Part shown: one piece after another, positions 36,305-46,500 of the stretch
Position numbering within the stretch: position 1 is the first letter of the stretch
Layout of the letters: the number at the start of each line of letters is the position of its first letter
Origin: Kappaphycus alvarezii
Taxonomy: Eukaryota; Rhodophyta; Florideophyceae; Gigartinales; Solieriaceae
Direction of reading: 5' to 3'
Assembly: GCA_002205965.3 (NCBI GenBank)
Contig: NADL03000487.1
Span: 434,001 to 498,000 of the forward strand
DNA length: 64,000 bases
Program-made: the position numbers and the translations under genes
The notes under the pieces: model-generated
What the model saw: the letters and a program-made list of their open reading frames with translations, nothing else
Databases searched by the model: none
Told to the model about the DNA's origin: nothing

Positions 36305-36885
36305 AAAGTGTAATGATATGCGTAGATTCAAAATAGATAATTCGAAATAAATGAATAATAAATTACCTGAATAGGATTGAGAATAACAATAAAAAGGAAA
36401 CCAATATTTATTGATCGACGGGGATATTTCGATGACCCGGAGGCTTGCTAAAATTTTGTAATGGCCTAAGACTATTTATACCGCAGATCACAGTAGAAAG
36501 CTACAAAGATGATTCCAGCAGTACAATAACTATTGCAGACCAAATTTATGCTCAATAATAATTATACAATAATTATATCCAGGTGAGCATTAAACCATAT
36601 AATAATTTGCTGGCAATATAATTCCAGCAATTAGCACTGCAGAATATAAAAAGCAACTGATAGACATAAAAATTGCTTCACGTGTAATACAGTATAAAAA
36701 ACGGGCCAGTGAAAATAGGTAAAATTATTTTTGATGATTCACAATAAATAAAAAATTGGTGACCTCTGTTAAAAATTGTTCCACAATTTTTCATCACTGT
36801 TTTCGATATGATTAACCAATTAAATAGTTATCCATTACTTGTAAAATTATTTTCCAATTTTCATAGATTGTTAACCTTGGGCTTA
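36305..36885 (-). repeat. diverged solo LTR of the Ty1/copia family
   Basis: The order of sequence matches the copia LTR at 37949-38502 in the same orientation: GATCGACGGGGATATTTCGAT, then GGCCTAAGACTATTTATA, CAATAATAATTATACAATAA, CAGGTGAGCATTAAACC, and TTCCACAATTTTTCATCACTG. Many substitutions show it is older. No internal region adjoins it. Boundaries are approximate because the TG...CA ends are not clear. Confidence 0.6.
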
Positions 36886-37556
36886 CTGGCATTCACTTGA
36901 GACTTCGGGCAGATGGCCAAGTGAAGAGCAGCAAAGTTCCTTCTTGCGCGTTGTGCCAGTAGTGCGATACCGGCAAAACAGGGGGAAGAAAAATCCACCA
37001 TCACAACCGTGGCGAGCCATGGGTGTAATCGCTTGAAAACTTCTGCTGTACGCACGATACTTACAGAAAGCGACGGCGACGAAGACAAGTGCCCCGGAAG
37101 AACTTGGGTACGACCAGCAGGACCATTTGGCTCAGAAAATCTCCCATCCTGGCGGGAGAATCGCCAGGGTTGAGTGCAGCAGGGTGCACTGAGCGTTGCG
37201 GTACTTGGTCAAGGGTGAGAGCCTTCCTGGTGCGGGAGAAACCGCCACTTCAGAAGGCCATACCACTAGCCGATGCAACCAGAGCCACGTAGACGTAAGT
37301 GCGCGATCCGCAAGATGCGCGAGGACACGAGTGCCCGGCGCCCGCGCCTAATTCCGCGCAGGCGCCGATCGTGGCAGACTGAAGGTTGGAGAAGGGCGGT
37401 CTAGGAGGGAAGGTGAAAGGGTTTGACTCGATATAGATATTTTCGAGATACTTGCACACAGAGCTCTAATATTTACTCACCTACCTGCCTCTCGCACTTC
37501 GGGCAGTCTGATCGAGTGCACGACGTAAGCAGTCAATTTCATCGTCGCAAAATAAA
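36886..37556. other. GC-rich stretch, no recognisable gene
   Basis: Frames at 36861-37088 (-), 37089-37292 (+) and 37250-37459 (-) shadow each other and show no motif. The composition contrasts with the AT-rich LTRs on both sides, so it is a different insertion or unique DNA. Confidence 0.35.
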
Positions 37557-37650
37557 CGAAAGGAGAAAGGTTCTGGTATTTTACTCTAGGAAAATATATC
37601 AAAGGAAGGAAAAAGGTTTGGGTGTTTTACTCTTGGGAGATATATCCGGT
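37557..37650 (-). repeat. imperfect ~46-bp tandem duplication in an RLE element tail
   Basis: AAAGGTTCTGGTATTTTACTC is followed ~45 bases on by AAAGGTTTGGGTGTTTTACTC, each ending in a related ATATATC segment. A reverse-complement copy of the second unit (GTAAAACACCCAAACC) lies at 54.54 kb, so this is the 3' UTR of the retroelement. Confidence 0.55.
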
Positions 37651-37659
37651 CTATCCCAT

Positions 37660-37948
37660 GGTTTTCCAGACAACCGCAATCAACTCAAAAAGGGTAAACC
37701 GACACAGTAATGGGGAAGGAACTGCGCTCCCTAAAATGCTACCTTCAGGCCAGCCATCAAGCAGGCCGCATTGGACATGACGGCTGCTGCGGCGTGCCTT
37801 TGCATCAAAACCCCCCGAACCTTTCCGTACGTCTGCAGTGCCTTCACGGCCACATCCCTTGCCACCCTGTAGGATATTCCGGGCCACAACCGACCATATC
37901 TTTCAAATATTAAACCACCCCATATTTCTCTCAACGGAAGTGTATAGA
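37660..37948 (-). pseudogene. RLE retrotransposon C-terminus, cut by a copia LTR
   Basis: The minus-strand frame reads L-Y-T-L-P-L-R-E-I-W-G-G, F-E-R-Y-G-R-L-W-P-G-I-S, V-A-R-D-V-A-V-K-A-L, then V-L-M-Q-R-H-A-A-A-A-V-M-S-N-A-A-C-L-M-A-G-L and a stop at 37731. It is intact over ~70 codons. The frame runs directly into the end of the copia LTR at 37949, so the copia element inserted into this gene. The 3' UTR continues below 37730. Confidence 0.65.
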
Positions 37949-38502
37949 TGAAAAATAATTGGGAGAGGTAGATCCAAATAATAATAAATAGTTCCAACTT
38001 GAATAAATAAATAAATGCCACAATTGGACTTAGAATGAATAATGAATAGAAAACCAAATTTAATAATATCTGATCGAGGGGAATATTTCGATAGCCCAAG
38101 GATGTAAAAATATTTCTAACAACCTAGATTACTTATACTCTACACCAGGGTGAACCTGCTACAAAAGTCAGGTGAGCCGTTCAATAATTTTGGTAGACAT
38201 AATTCAGGCTCAGCAATAATTATTGCAGTATTTTCCAGGTAAGCAATCATCCAGATAATAATTTGTTGGTAGCATAAATGCAATAATTATAGCCTGTATA
38301 ATATAAGAACCCAACTGTAGGACATAAAAATTATTTCAGACTGAATTCAGCATAAAATGGTGCCAGTGTAAAATAGATAAAATGATTCCTTGATGATTCA
38401 TAATAAATATAAATTGTGGGCCTCAATAAAAATATTGCTCCACAATTCAGCATCACTGCAGGACACCGGGATAGAGATTAAAATATTTGGTCAATTTTAA
38501 CA
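37949..38502 (-). repeat. 3' LTR of copia copy A (554 bp)
   Basis: Minus-strand sense starts TGTTAAAATTGACC and ends ATTATTTTTCA, with the usual TG...CA ends. The same length as the 3' LTR of copy B. Confidence 0.85.
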
Positions 38503-38515
38503 CCACTTCCCCTTT
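38503..38515 (-). other. polypurine tract of copia copy A
   Basis: AAAGGGGAAGTGG directly before the LTR, identical in copy B; primes plus-strand DNA synthesis in LTR retroelements. Confidence 0.7.
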
Positions 38516-38532
38516 GAAATATTGAACTAAAA

Positions 38533-39123
38533 TTATCCTGTTGACTGAGATGAATCCCGATATAAAATATTAATCATATCCATAGGTATATATCCATCAA
38601 ATAAAAGGAGCCTGAGCATGTCAGATACAGGACTGCCCTTTTTTGTGAGCCGGTCGGAGGGATTAATTGAACCAGGTATCCATAGCATTTTCTTGATTTT
38701 GTTCGTTTCGAAATTATATCGAATTAATTGAACATCCGCTCTAATAGATTTTTCTACAGGCACACGACAAGTAGATAGAGAGCTGAATAGATCTTTTGAA
38801 TCAACAGCAACATGAAGAGGAATATTGATATTTAGAAGTGTACTGTATGCTGCTGCAATAATTTTTCCTTCCTCGATAGCTTCACCAGCAGCCAATATTT
38901 CACCAGATGCAATAGATTTAACAGGACGCCGAGATAGATGTGAATGCCAATAAATTGTATGAAATATTGAATTACAATTTGAGGAGCCGATTAGAAACCC
39001 GCCAATACATCCAAGTTGCGCATTTGTCGATCCGGCTGGTTTTCCTGTATCAGAAAACCACAACAACTGATAAATATAAATTTCCAGAAACTTCCAGGTG
39101 CCGTTACGTGCTTGTAGAACCAA
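38533..39123 (-). pseudogene. copia RNase H domain (copy A)
   Basis: An open frame of 196 codons. Acidic residues of a copia RNase H are visible: F-S-D-T-G-K-P-A-G, S-G-E-I-L-A-A-G-E-A-I-E-E-G, H-V-A-V-D-S-K-D-L, and N-P-S-D-R-L-T-K. The enzyme removes the RNA strand after reverse transcription. It overlaps the RT frame by 20 bases, joined at G-S-T-S-T, where one base would restore continuity. This segment is better preserved here than in copy B. Confidence 0.75.
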
Positions 39124-39793
39124 AAGATTTTAAATTTCGAAGCATAGAAGATTGGATAGATAAATCTCGAACCAATGGATTTGACCTTTTCTGTTGTAAA
39201 TAACTTGCTGTAAAGGCAGACAATGGAGATGAAACCATACCCAAATAGGCAATTGAACCATTTAACGAATTAAAAGCGAAGTTTTCAAATGCGTTCATTT
39301 CTTCATCAGGTTGTTTTCGACGATTTCTTGATATTGAATGGGGTTCCAGTCCATTTAGCTTTTCATCAGCTGAGACGTTAATTATATAGTCATCAAACTG
39401 CATGATTTTAACTCCATTGAAATTAAAAGATCCAGGACTATGTACGATATGTACGATTGTACCAAGCTTATATACTTTCCCAAGATCTTGGATAAATTGC
39501 TTCTTAATTTTTTTTTGTCCAGTAATAAGTATACCATCGACCAATTTAACAACAAGCAGAATTAATGATCCTTTTAAACTCATGAAAAATAATTGGGGTA
39601 TATAAACGACTGATTTCAATCCGGGGTCAAAGAAAGTATTACCAGAGTGTATTTGCCATTTTGCATTCGCGTTGACTAACCCATATGAAGCATACAGTAA
39701 TAACCAATAGAAGGATTTTTCAGAGCATTCCAGAGGAGGTCTCACATAAACATCTCGTAATGCTGATCCAGATTGTAAAAATGCAGACTTCAC
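39104..39793 (-). pseudogene. copia reverse transcriptase (RVT_2), partial (copy A)
   Basis: 229 codons open. Contains V-K-S-A-F-L-Q-S-G-S-A-L (motif A region; the Asp lies just upstream), V-Y-V-R-P-P-L-E-C, and K-L-V-D-G-I-L-I-T-G, where copia elements have Y-V-D-D. The second catalytic Asp is Gly. Near the end, N-S-L-N-G-S-I-A-Y-L-G-M matches the copia connection region. Copies RNA into DNA in the family; here probably dead. Confidence 0.75.
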
Positions 39794-40690
39794 ATCAATC
39801 TTTGATAAATTCCATTAAAAATTGTAGCAATTGATAAGAGAATTCTAATTGCCATAGGAGAACAAGATTCGAATCAGTTCTCAAATTATTTTTCTCCTTT
39901 TGCTCATTTCCATGCGGAGCAATTCGAGCCTTGCAATAATATTTTCCATCATCCAAAATTTTTATTTTGTATTAAACGTGACTGGATATTACATTCGAGT
40001 CGGGAGGAATTTTTTAAACATGAATTTTTGAACAGGTAGTGAGAAAATTATTTTATTCCGTATTGTATGCATTTGAAATAATATGAGATGGAAGTCCAGA
40101 TGCTTGATGAAGTAAAAATTCTTTAGATTCAAACCTTTTATGATAAAAACTCAGATCTTTTTGTTCAGATGATTTCAATTACGTTCCAGGTAACAACTCA
40201 ATTTCATGCGCATCAATTCCATCGTTTTCACCAATAGGGATATGAATTAAATTTTAAGGGTGTAGGGAACTAAGTTCAGATTCAACCGGAACATGTTCGA
40301 GAGATAATATGTTTTTAGATTCTGATAAATTTCCATCACTTTCTGATTCATTATATTTTTCGACATCAGTATTCATATTTTGGTTAAAATCTCCATCATC
40401 AGAATGATTGTCAAAATTGTTTTCGCCACATTCTTCACTTTGGTAATATTTGTTTCATCAGAAATATCTCCCACAGAATATTCAATAGACTGATTCAATA
40501 AATCATTTGCCTTTTGAATTTGGTACGCTAGTTCATTAGAGGAAACGGAATGTCGGACATCTTCAATTGCAGCATGTATAAATTTTCCATTGGATCCAGG
40601 TACTGTGACGATAAAAAATTTTGTCGAATTTCAATACTGGTTTGGGCGATGACCAAGATCCTCTTTTCTGATTTGGTAGATGAATAAAAA
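39794..40690 (-). pseudogene. copia integrase end and acidic linker (copy A)
   Basis: Matches copy B 46371-47270 in reverse complement. Sense is broken into several frames with S/D/E-rich segments between integrase and RT, as in copy B. Confidence 0.6.
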
Positions 40691-40804
40691 AATACTGGGG
40701 AGAACTTTTTAGGGGTTTACTTGAATAGGTTGGTATACTTTTTTGGGTTTTTGGTGTTTTTTATTGAATGGGTTGGTATACCTTTAGCTTAAATTGTCAG
40801 CTAG

Positions 40805-40920
40805 GATTTTACGCCTTTTATAATACATGAAGTAAAGATGATTACATACTTTTTGAAATTATGATTTTACGCCTTTTATAATACATGAAGTAAAGATGAT
40901 TACATACTTTTTGAAATTAA
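40805..40920. repeat. perfect 58-bp tandem duplication
   Basis: The unit beginning GATTTTACGCCTTTTATAAT and ending TTTTTGAAATTA occurs at 40805-40862 and again at 40863-40920 with no visible internal difference. GGTTGGTATAC-like words recur at about 40730, 40770, 40926 and 40977 around it. Confidence 0.8.
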
Positions 40921-41310
40921 GATGTGGGTTGGTACCCAGTAAATTTGTACCGGAGCGTAGATACTAAGTTGTAAAAGTTGGTATACTTAATTTTCCTGCT
41001 AAGCAATACTTTTTCGGATGGTTTACTGCGAGTGGTGTAATGGTTGGGAGCCTTGTGAAAACACATCGTAATGGACGGGACTCCCAAGAAATACAAGAAT
41101 TTGGACCCTGCACGATGTGGCCAGCCACGGACACTCAACTCACTGGCGATGTTTTAGAGTGGAGGTTCTGAATTTCGAGTCGGTAGCTGGATCCATCTGA
41201 CTCAGAAGGCAATTAGATAAAGACAGTATTCCGACCATTGAGTAGATGCAGGCAGTATCAAGCATGGAAGCATTGTATATGCTCTCAACTTGAGTCCTGA
41301 AGTGCTTCTA

Positions 41311-41811
41311 TTATAAAAATATGATTAAAACCGGACTATGACAGTAAAAAGACCCACGAGGAAGCAGGAGAACCACATCTATGAAAATATCACTCACAAG
41401 GGATTGGCAGAACCACAATGTGAGCTGTACGAAATTAAAATATCTACCAGTAAACATATTACCGAATCGAACATGATTATTCCAGCTGGAAAAAAAGGGG
41501 AGTGTATGCTCGATGAGTGCAGCGATGCCAGTTTCTTCACGGAAGCGTGCGAGAACGTTCCAAAGGACTTGATACCGGGGATTCACGCCATCATCACATT
41601 TGGAGGTCAAAGAAAGTTGGCCGTTGGGATCCAGAACAGGCTCAACGAGGACAAAGCTTCCGGAGCAGACAGCACGATGAGTAGATCCCCGGAATAGCGC
41701 CATCTCGAGGCGGATATCCAGGGCTGCCCTCCACGCAGGGGAGGCTATGTGTGTACCGCGGTAGGGGTGAGGGAGCGAAGAAAAACCGGAACAGGAAGAA
41801 GATGTGCGCAC
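41311..41811 (-). pseudogene. RLE retrotransposon, finger-endonuclease region
   Basis: A single 166-codon minus-strand frame: L-P-H-P-Y-R-G-T-H-I-A-S, A-L-F-R-G-S-T-H-R-A-V-C-S, D-P-N-G-Q-L-S-L-T-S-K, Y-Q-V-L-W-N-V-L-A-R-F-R-E-E-T-G-I, I-E-H-T-L-P-F-F. It aligns with copy 1 (P-H-P-H-R-G-T-Y, L-F-P-G-S-T-R-C-P-V-C-S, D-P-S-G-Q-H-A-L-T-C-K). Here three of the finger residues are lost (Cys to Ala-Val, His to Leu, Cys to Ser). After F-N-F-V-Q-L the match ends. The plus-strand 119-codon frame at 41338-41697 is its shadow. Confidence 0.55.
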
Positions 41812-42707
41812 GGTGAGAAGCCGTGCTCAGTCGAGTGCTGCTACGGACAAGAACAACCTATTAGACTTAAAAGGCATGAGCTTAGCAGTGATCGCAGATT
41901 GGAGCTTTCCACGGGGGACGGGCGAAGAACAGCGCTCTAAAAGGGCTGTAGCTGATAGTGACGAGGATAGCTGTAAATGGCGGGAGAACAGTAGCAGTAT
42001 TGAAGGCTTGGATACCTATTCCAAGTTGTGGTCATAGATATGGACCTGTAGGTCATCGAGGAGACTGAGAGACTCGATTAGGGATGCTCTATAAGCCGCC
42101 TTGGTAATTTCCGACATTTGCAGGAGACCGAGAACGCCCATTGAAAAGGGAAGAGAGCCTAGAGCCAGGCCCGATCCGAGCAGAGCAATTGAAATTGGTT
42201 GAAAGCTTTGTTCTACCTCTGATCGGGGCTAGCAGTGAGTACGACGCGGATTGAGTGGAAAAAGAGCACTGACCAAGTGCATGAACTTAGAGACGTTCGA
42301 TCAGAATCGATGAAGGCGAAAAGACAATAGCCTGTCGTCTAGAGCTCGGAGAGACTGGAAGGGACGATCCATTGCAGTTCGGCGTTCTATGAGGAACTCG
42401 AAAGCAAACATATCCGAATTGATAGGGATAAATTGCCAAAGTATGATACTCTCAGAACCAATTATCCCAAGGCGGAGGTGTTGAACGCGACAGCAGTGCT
42501 ACCGTAGTATTGTTGTAGGAACGGGAAGAGTTGAATAAGTACGAGGAGGCAAGGAAATAAAGGGTAGTATGGAAGGAGCAGAGTGTACCACCTATGCTCG
42601 AGAACTGATGTTAAAGATATGCTTCTTATGACAGAAGTTGACTTTGAATTTATAAGCAACTTGGATCTGCAGTTGAAGTTGTCTCCCAGCTTGACTGCCC
42701 TCTCTTA
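41812..42707. other. no recognisable gene; one protein-like plus-strand stretch
   Basis: A plus frame at 41812-42037 reads A-A-T-D-K-N-N-L-L-D-L-K-G-M-S-L-A-V and A-D-S-D-E-D, and further open bits follow to about 42400 in shifted frames. It may be the N-terminal ORF of a retroelement. I cannot name it. Confidence 0.3.
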
Positions 42708-43313
42708 ACGAAGACGGAATGACTCGTCGTCATCACATCCTCGGCAACGTTCTTGTCCGCTACTGCAAGGAAGTTGGGATCGTCGCTCTCGTCGAACATC
42801 CGCTCCTCTACCAGGTTTCCAACCCATCTGGGCATTCGGAGTCCCCGCGCTACGAATGGACATTTACATACCCGCTGCATACGGGCTTCACAGCACCGAT
42901 ATCGCCGTCGACGTTACTGCTGCCCACCCCTCCGCACGCCGCCACATTTCGCCAAGTACGGTTTCCGCAGACGCTGCCGCAACACTCGCAGAGCGCGAGA
43001 AACATCGTCATTACGGCACTTACTGGAACCAACACGATATACTCCTCTTCCCCGTCGGATTGATATCTATGGCGCCTTGGGCGACGACGGCAAGGTTTTT
43101 TTTCACCGCCTTGCTTCCTTCGCTCCTTCCCGTCGCGGTTCCTCCCCTCAACAGGAGCTCCGCGACTTCGTTACCCGATTTGCATTTAGTCTCCAAATAA
43201 TGCAGGCGCGACAGGTTTCTACCCGCCGCCCGCATCCGTAGTCAATTTATGAATACCCTCCGCACGCTTCTGTGCGACATTGTACAACCAATAAAGATTT
43301 ACCACCACCATGG
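42708..43313 (+). pseudogene. RLE retrotransposon 3' fragment (copy 2)
   Basis: Nearly identical to 21900-22490. Visible: R-R-H-H-I-L-G-N-V-L-V-R-Y-C, M-D-I-Y-I-P-A-A-Y-G, I-A-V-D-V-T-A-A-H-P-S, A-E-R-E-K-H-R-H-Y-G, then in another frame R-I-D-I-Y-G-A-L-G-D-D-G and a stop after R-P-H-P. It lacks the finger half. Compared with copy 1, one C is missing near 42845 and one G near 43060, each shifting the frame, while copy 1 carries other lesions. Ends at the shared AAAGATTTACCACCACC. Confidence 0.65.
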
Positions 43314-43490
43314 TTTTCCAAACAAACGCAATCGGGTCAAAAATGGTATACCGACACAGTAATGGGGAAGGAACTACGCTCCCTAAAATGCTACCCTCAG
43401 GCCAGCCATCAAGCAGGCCGCATTGGACATGACGGCTGCTGCGGCGTGCCTTTGCATCAAAACCCCCGAACCTTTCCGTATAAGAGTGAC
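43311..43490 (-). pseudogene. RLE retrotransposon C-terminus and 3' UTR
   Basis: The minus strand reads G-V-L-M-Q-R-H-A-A-A-A-V-M-S-N-A-A-C-L-M-A-G-L-R and stops at 43383, then the same 3' UTR as at 37660-37730. Its end meets the end of copy 2 at TTTACCACCACCATGG, a tail-to-tail junction. Lies 60 bases from the left LTR of copia copy B. Confidence 0.65.
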
Positions 43491-43553
43491 ACGACCGGGC
43501 GGCAAGGGATAGAGAGAAATAAAGGATTGATTGGTAGCTTCGCTGGGGGAGAG

Positions 43554-44109
43554 TGTTCGGAAATTGACCAAATATTTTAATCTCTATCCCGGTGTCCTGC
43601 AGTGATGCTGAATTGTGGAGCAATATTTTTATTGAGGCCCACAATTTATATTTATTATGAATCATCAAGGAATCATTTTATCTATTTTACACTGGCACTA
43701 TTTTATGCTGAATTCAGTGTGAAATAATTTTTATGTCCTACAGTTGGCTTTTTATATTATACAGGCTATAATTACTACATTTATGCTACCAACAAATTAT
43801 TATCTGGATGATTGCTTACCTGGAAAATACTGCAATAATTATTGCTGAGCCTAAATTATGTCTACCAGAATTATTGAACGGCTCACCTGATTTTTGTAGC
43901 AGGTTCAACCTGGTGTAGAGTATAAGTAATCTAGGTTGTTAGAAATATTTTTACATCCTCGGGCTATCGAAATATTCCCCTCGATCAGATATTATTAAAT
44001 TTGGTTTTCCATTCATTATTCATTCTAAGTCCAATTGTGGCATTTATTTATTTATTCAAGTTGGAACTATTTATTATTATTTGGATCTACCTATCCCAAC
44101 TATTTTGCA
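43554..44109 (+). repeat. 5' LTR of copia copy B (556 bp)
   Basis: Begins TGTTCGGAAATTGACC and ends CAACTATTTTGCA. About 2-3% of bases differ from the 3' LTR by eye (for example CTGCAGTG versus CTACAGTG, GGCTTTTTA versus GGGTTCTTA), so the insertion is not very recent if the differences are real. Confidence 0.85.
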
Positions 44110-44122
44110 GTTATGGGCCCAG
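44110..44122 (+). other. primer-binding site, initiator tRNA-Met anticodon arm
   Basis: GTTATGGGCCCAG starts directly at the LTR end. It is complementary to C-T-G-G-G-C-C-C-A-T-A-A-C of the eukaryotic initiator tRNA-Met anticodon arm (from memory), the internal 'half-tRNA' primer known for Drosophila copia, not the usual tRNA 3' end. Confidence 0.75.
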
Positions 44123-44139
44123 ATCGCCCCGAAATTCCT

Positions 44140-44976
44140 TCAAGGCCGAAATTTTGATGGAATCTTCGCACGGCTCCTTGGACAGATGGTAAAGGACCTC
44201 AAGAAAGATATTTTGATGCTGTTCAAAAATGGAAATCTGTTCATGATTTATTACCAGCATCAAATTCTAATAAGGTTCCTAAGGCAGTACAAGGTCTTTC
44301 TTACAATCACAATTATTTGGACGAGCTCTTGATATTTGTAAGAAAATTCCAGACACAGAAATTCAGTCTGAAAATGGTGCATTAGCGATTGCTAACGCTA
44401 TTCATAAGGTGGATCCTCTATCATCTATATCAGATACATTTCAAAAATTCTTAGATCTATTACATACTACTCTGGTGATAATGAGTCTTTCAAAAATTTT
44501 GAATCACGGTTTGATGCTCAAATTGCCCGATTTCATTCATCTACTGGTACTTCGAAATTACCTGAAGCACTGGTATCATTTTTGCTCCTGGCTAATTCCA
44601 AAATTGATTCAAACCAGCGAGTATCTATTTTGGCTGCTGCTTCTCCGAAGCATGAAGAAGCCGATTTGGAAAAAGGAAAAATCCTAGAATTAATCAAATA
44701 TTCAGAAATATCATCTATTATTCGTGCATGTGATAAACCAAAAAATACAAATCAAATATATGGAAATGCTCAAAAATATTCTCTTCAAGTCAATCAAATA
44801 TTTCATACGGAAAAAGAAAAATTTCAAGAAAAATAATAAGCAAAGATTATCTCCTGAAGACTTTGCTGCCTCAAGGCAAAATCAACTTGTGACCGATGTG
44901 GAGAAATTGGCCATTGGGCCTATGAAAAAGATAAATGCAAGAGTGCTAAAAATTATCATAAAGGTTCATCATCTAA
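44140..44976 (+). pseudogene. copia gag with zinc knuckle (copy B)
   Basis: The capsid-type protein packages element RNA. Pieces in changing frames: V-H-D-L-L-P-A-S-N-S-N-K-V-P, A-L-A-I-A-N-A-I-H-K-V, N-F-E-S-R-F-D-A-Q-I-A-R-F-H, L-P-E-A-L-V-S-F-L-L-L-A-N-S, Q-R-V-S-I-L-A-A-A-S-P. A knuckle C-D-R-C-G-E-I-G-H-W-A-Y-E-K-D-K-C lies at 44888-44938; its last Cys is three residues further than the usual C-x2-C-x4-H-x4-C. Frameshifts prevent a full product. Confidence 0.7.
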
Positions 44977-45591
44977 ATGGGAAATGCAGAAAATATCAAA
45001 GACAAAAATGATTCTGGTTCTGTAACATTTCATATGGTAAAAACGGTGCTTGATTCTCCGTCAAATACGTTATACCCAGGTCCGTTACTTGATGATGGAG
45101 CACCGTATAGTGGAATGGGGATTGTTGAATTACGAGCACTTTCGAAATTTATTTTACCGGAATGGAATGGAATTCTTGATGAACTTCCTGAATGCATGAA
45201 GGAAACGCCCTTCTGGGAATACGGAAATGGCGACCACTCAAGCGAAAAAAGAAAAATGATCGGTTCAATATTTTTATCAGCTATTTCAGACAATGGAAAT
45301 CAGGTTAAAATAAGGCATCTAATAATCAGTGGATCATCTCAATGGGTTATTGGAAGAAATATCACAAGAAAATCAAATATTATTCATATGACGGACAATC
45401 GCATCGAGTTCGAGTCCGCAAATAATTCAATCGATTCTATAACATTGGTGGATCATGGTCATCATTGTTATGTACCCGGAAATATATTTATACAATCATC
45501 CGAACCTATTGAAAACTCATTTCTATCAGCAATTTGTTCCAACAATATCAATACATCAAAAAAATATCTTGGGCTGAAAAGAAGAAAATAA
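44977..45591 (+). pseudogene. copia aspartic protease region (copy B)
   Basis: An open frame of 204 codons. The active-site block is L-L-D-D-G-A-P-Y-S-G-M-G (45091), in place of the usual D-S/T-G-A; the middle Asp is odd but may be normal for this lineage. Then S-S-Q-W-V-I-G-R-N-I-T-R-K and V-D-H-G-H-H-C-Y follow. The protease cuts the polyprotein. The next frame begins the zinc part of integrase. Confidence 0.75.
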
Positions 45592-46500
45592 TTAATAAGG
45601 TTCACAAACATGTATGTGGTCACTCAAATTATGATGATATAAAACTATTGTTACAAAGAAATTTTATATGGGACGATGAATGCAAAAATATTTATCAAGC
45701 ATAATTGACTCCTGCAAATTTTGTGATGTCACAAAAAACCATCTCATCCTCGTGCAGTATCTTTAAGCTCTATATCTCGCGGATTTAATGAATTGGTTTG
45801 TGTGGATCATTTTTTGTGGAAAACTTGGATATTTTTCACATTATGGACTCAGTTACCAGGTATTCAACTGGTTCAATAGTGCCCTCTTTAAGGATGGAAA
45901 ATTGCATTATTGTATTGAGACTCTCTGGTTAACACCATTTTGGGACCCTAACAATTTAATGGGAGATCAGGCGTTTGACAATGATAATTTTAGAAGCTAT
46001 CTTGAGGAAAGAGGAATTTCATTTTGTCCTATTGGTTCCCGCCGCCATAACAAAAATTATATTGAGTCAAAACATAAAATATTGAGAGACATTTATATCC
46101 GTTTAAAAATATCCGATTCTTCTGCAAGTAATACGGTTCGTATTGCTCGAATGTTTCAAATATCGAATGATTTATATGGAAATGATGTTGTTTCTTCATA
46201 CGAGCTTGCCACTGGTCACACTCGACCCATCGATAATTCTGGTCCTCGAAGTCTACCAAATGATTTAAGAGAAGCTCATAATGAGCTAATAGCCAAGAGG
46301 AAATTAAATCTTATTCTAAAATCAAAGTCTGTGACCGATATTCCAATTAATGTTGGCGATATTGTGGAAATTTTTATTCATCTACCAAATCAGAAAAGGA
46401 TCTTGGTCATCGCCCAAACCAGTATTGAAATTCGACAAAAAATCTCTTATCGTCACAGTACCTGGATCCAATGGAAAATTTATACATGCTGCAATTGAAG
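45592..46500 (+). pseudogene. copia integrase (copy B)
   Basis: The zinc module is visible as H-K-H-V-C-G-H-S-N and, ~45 residues on in another frame, C-K-F-C. The catalytic triad is V-C-V-D-H-F (45805), M-G-D-Q-A-F-D (45965) and N-Y-I-E-S-K-H-K-I-L-R-D (46063), the D-D-E of the rve fold. A one-base deficit in a T run after V-D-H-F shifts the frame. Then L-A-T-G-H-T-R-P-I and H-N-E-L-I-A-K-R-K-L-N-L lead to the C-terminal part. Integrase joins the DNA copy to the host chromosome. Confidence 0.8.

Larger units (their letters stand above)
37949..40690 (-). mobile_element. Ty1/copia element, truncated 3' half (copy A)
   Basis: Corresponds in reverse complement to 46371-49102 of copy B with only scattered differences. 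It contains one LTR, the polypurine tract, RNase H, reverse transcriptase and the acidic integrase-RT linker, and stops abruptly at 40690 inside the end of the integrase. The 5' half, primer site and left LTR are missing, so it cannot move on its own. Confidence 0.85.

Noticed and set aside
41338-41697. 119-codon plus-strand frame
   Set aside because: Shadow of the minus-strand finger-endonuclease frame at 41311-41811.
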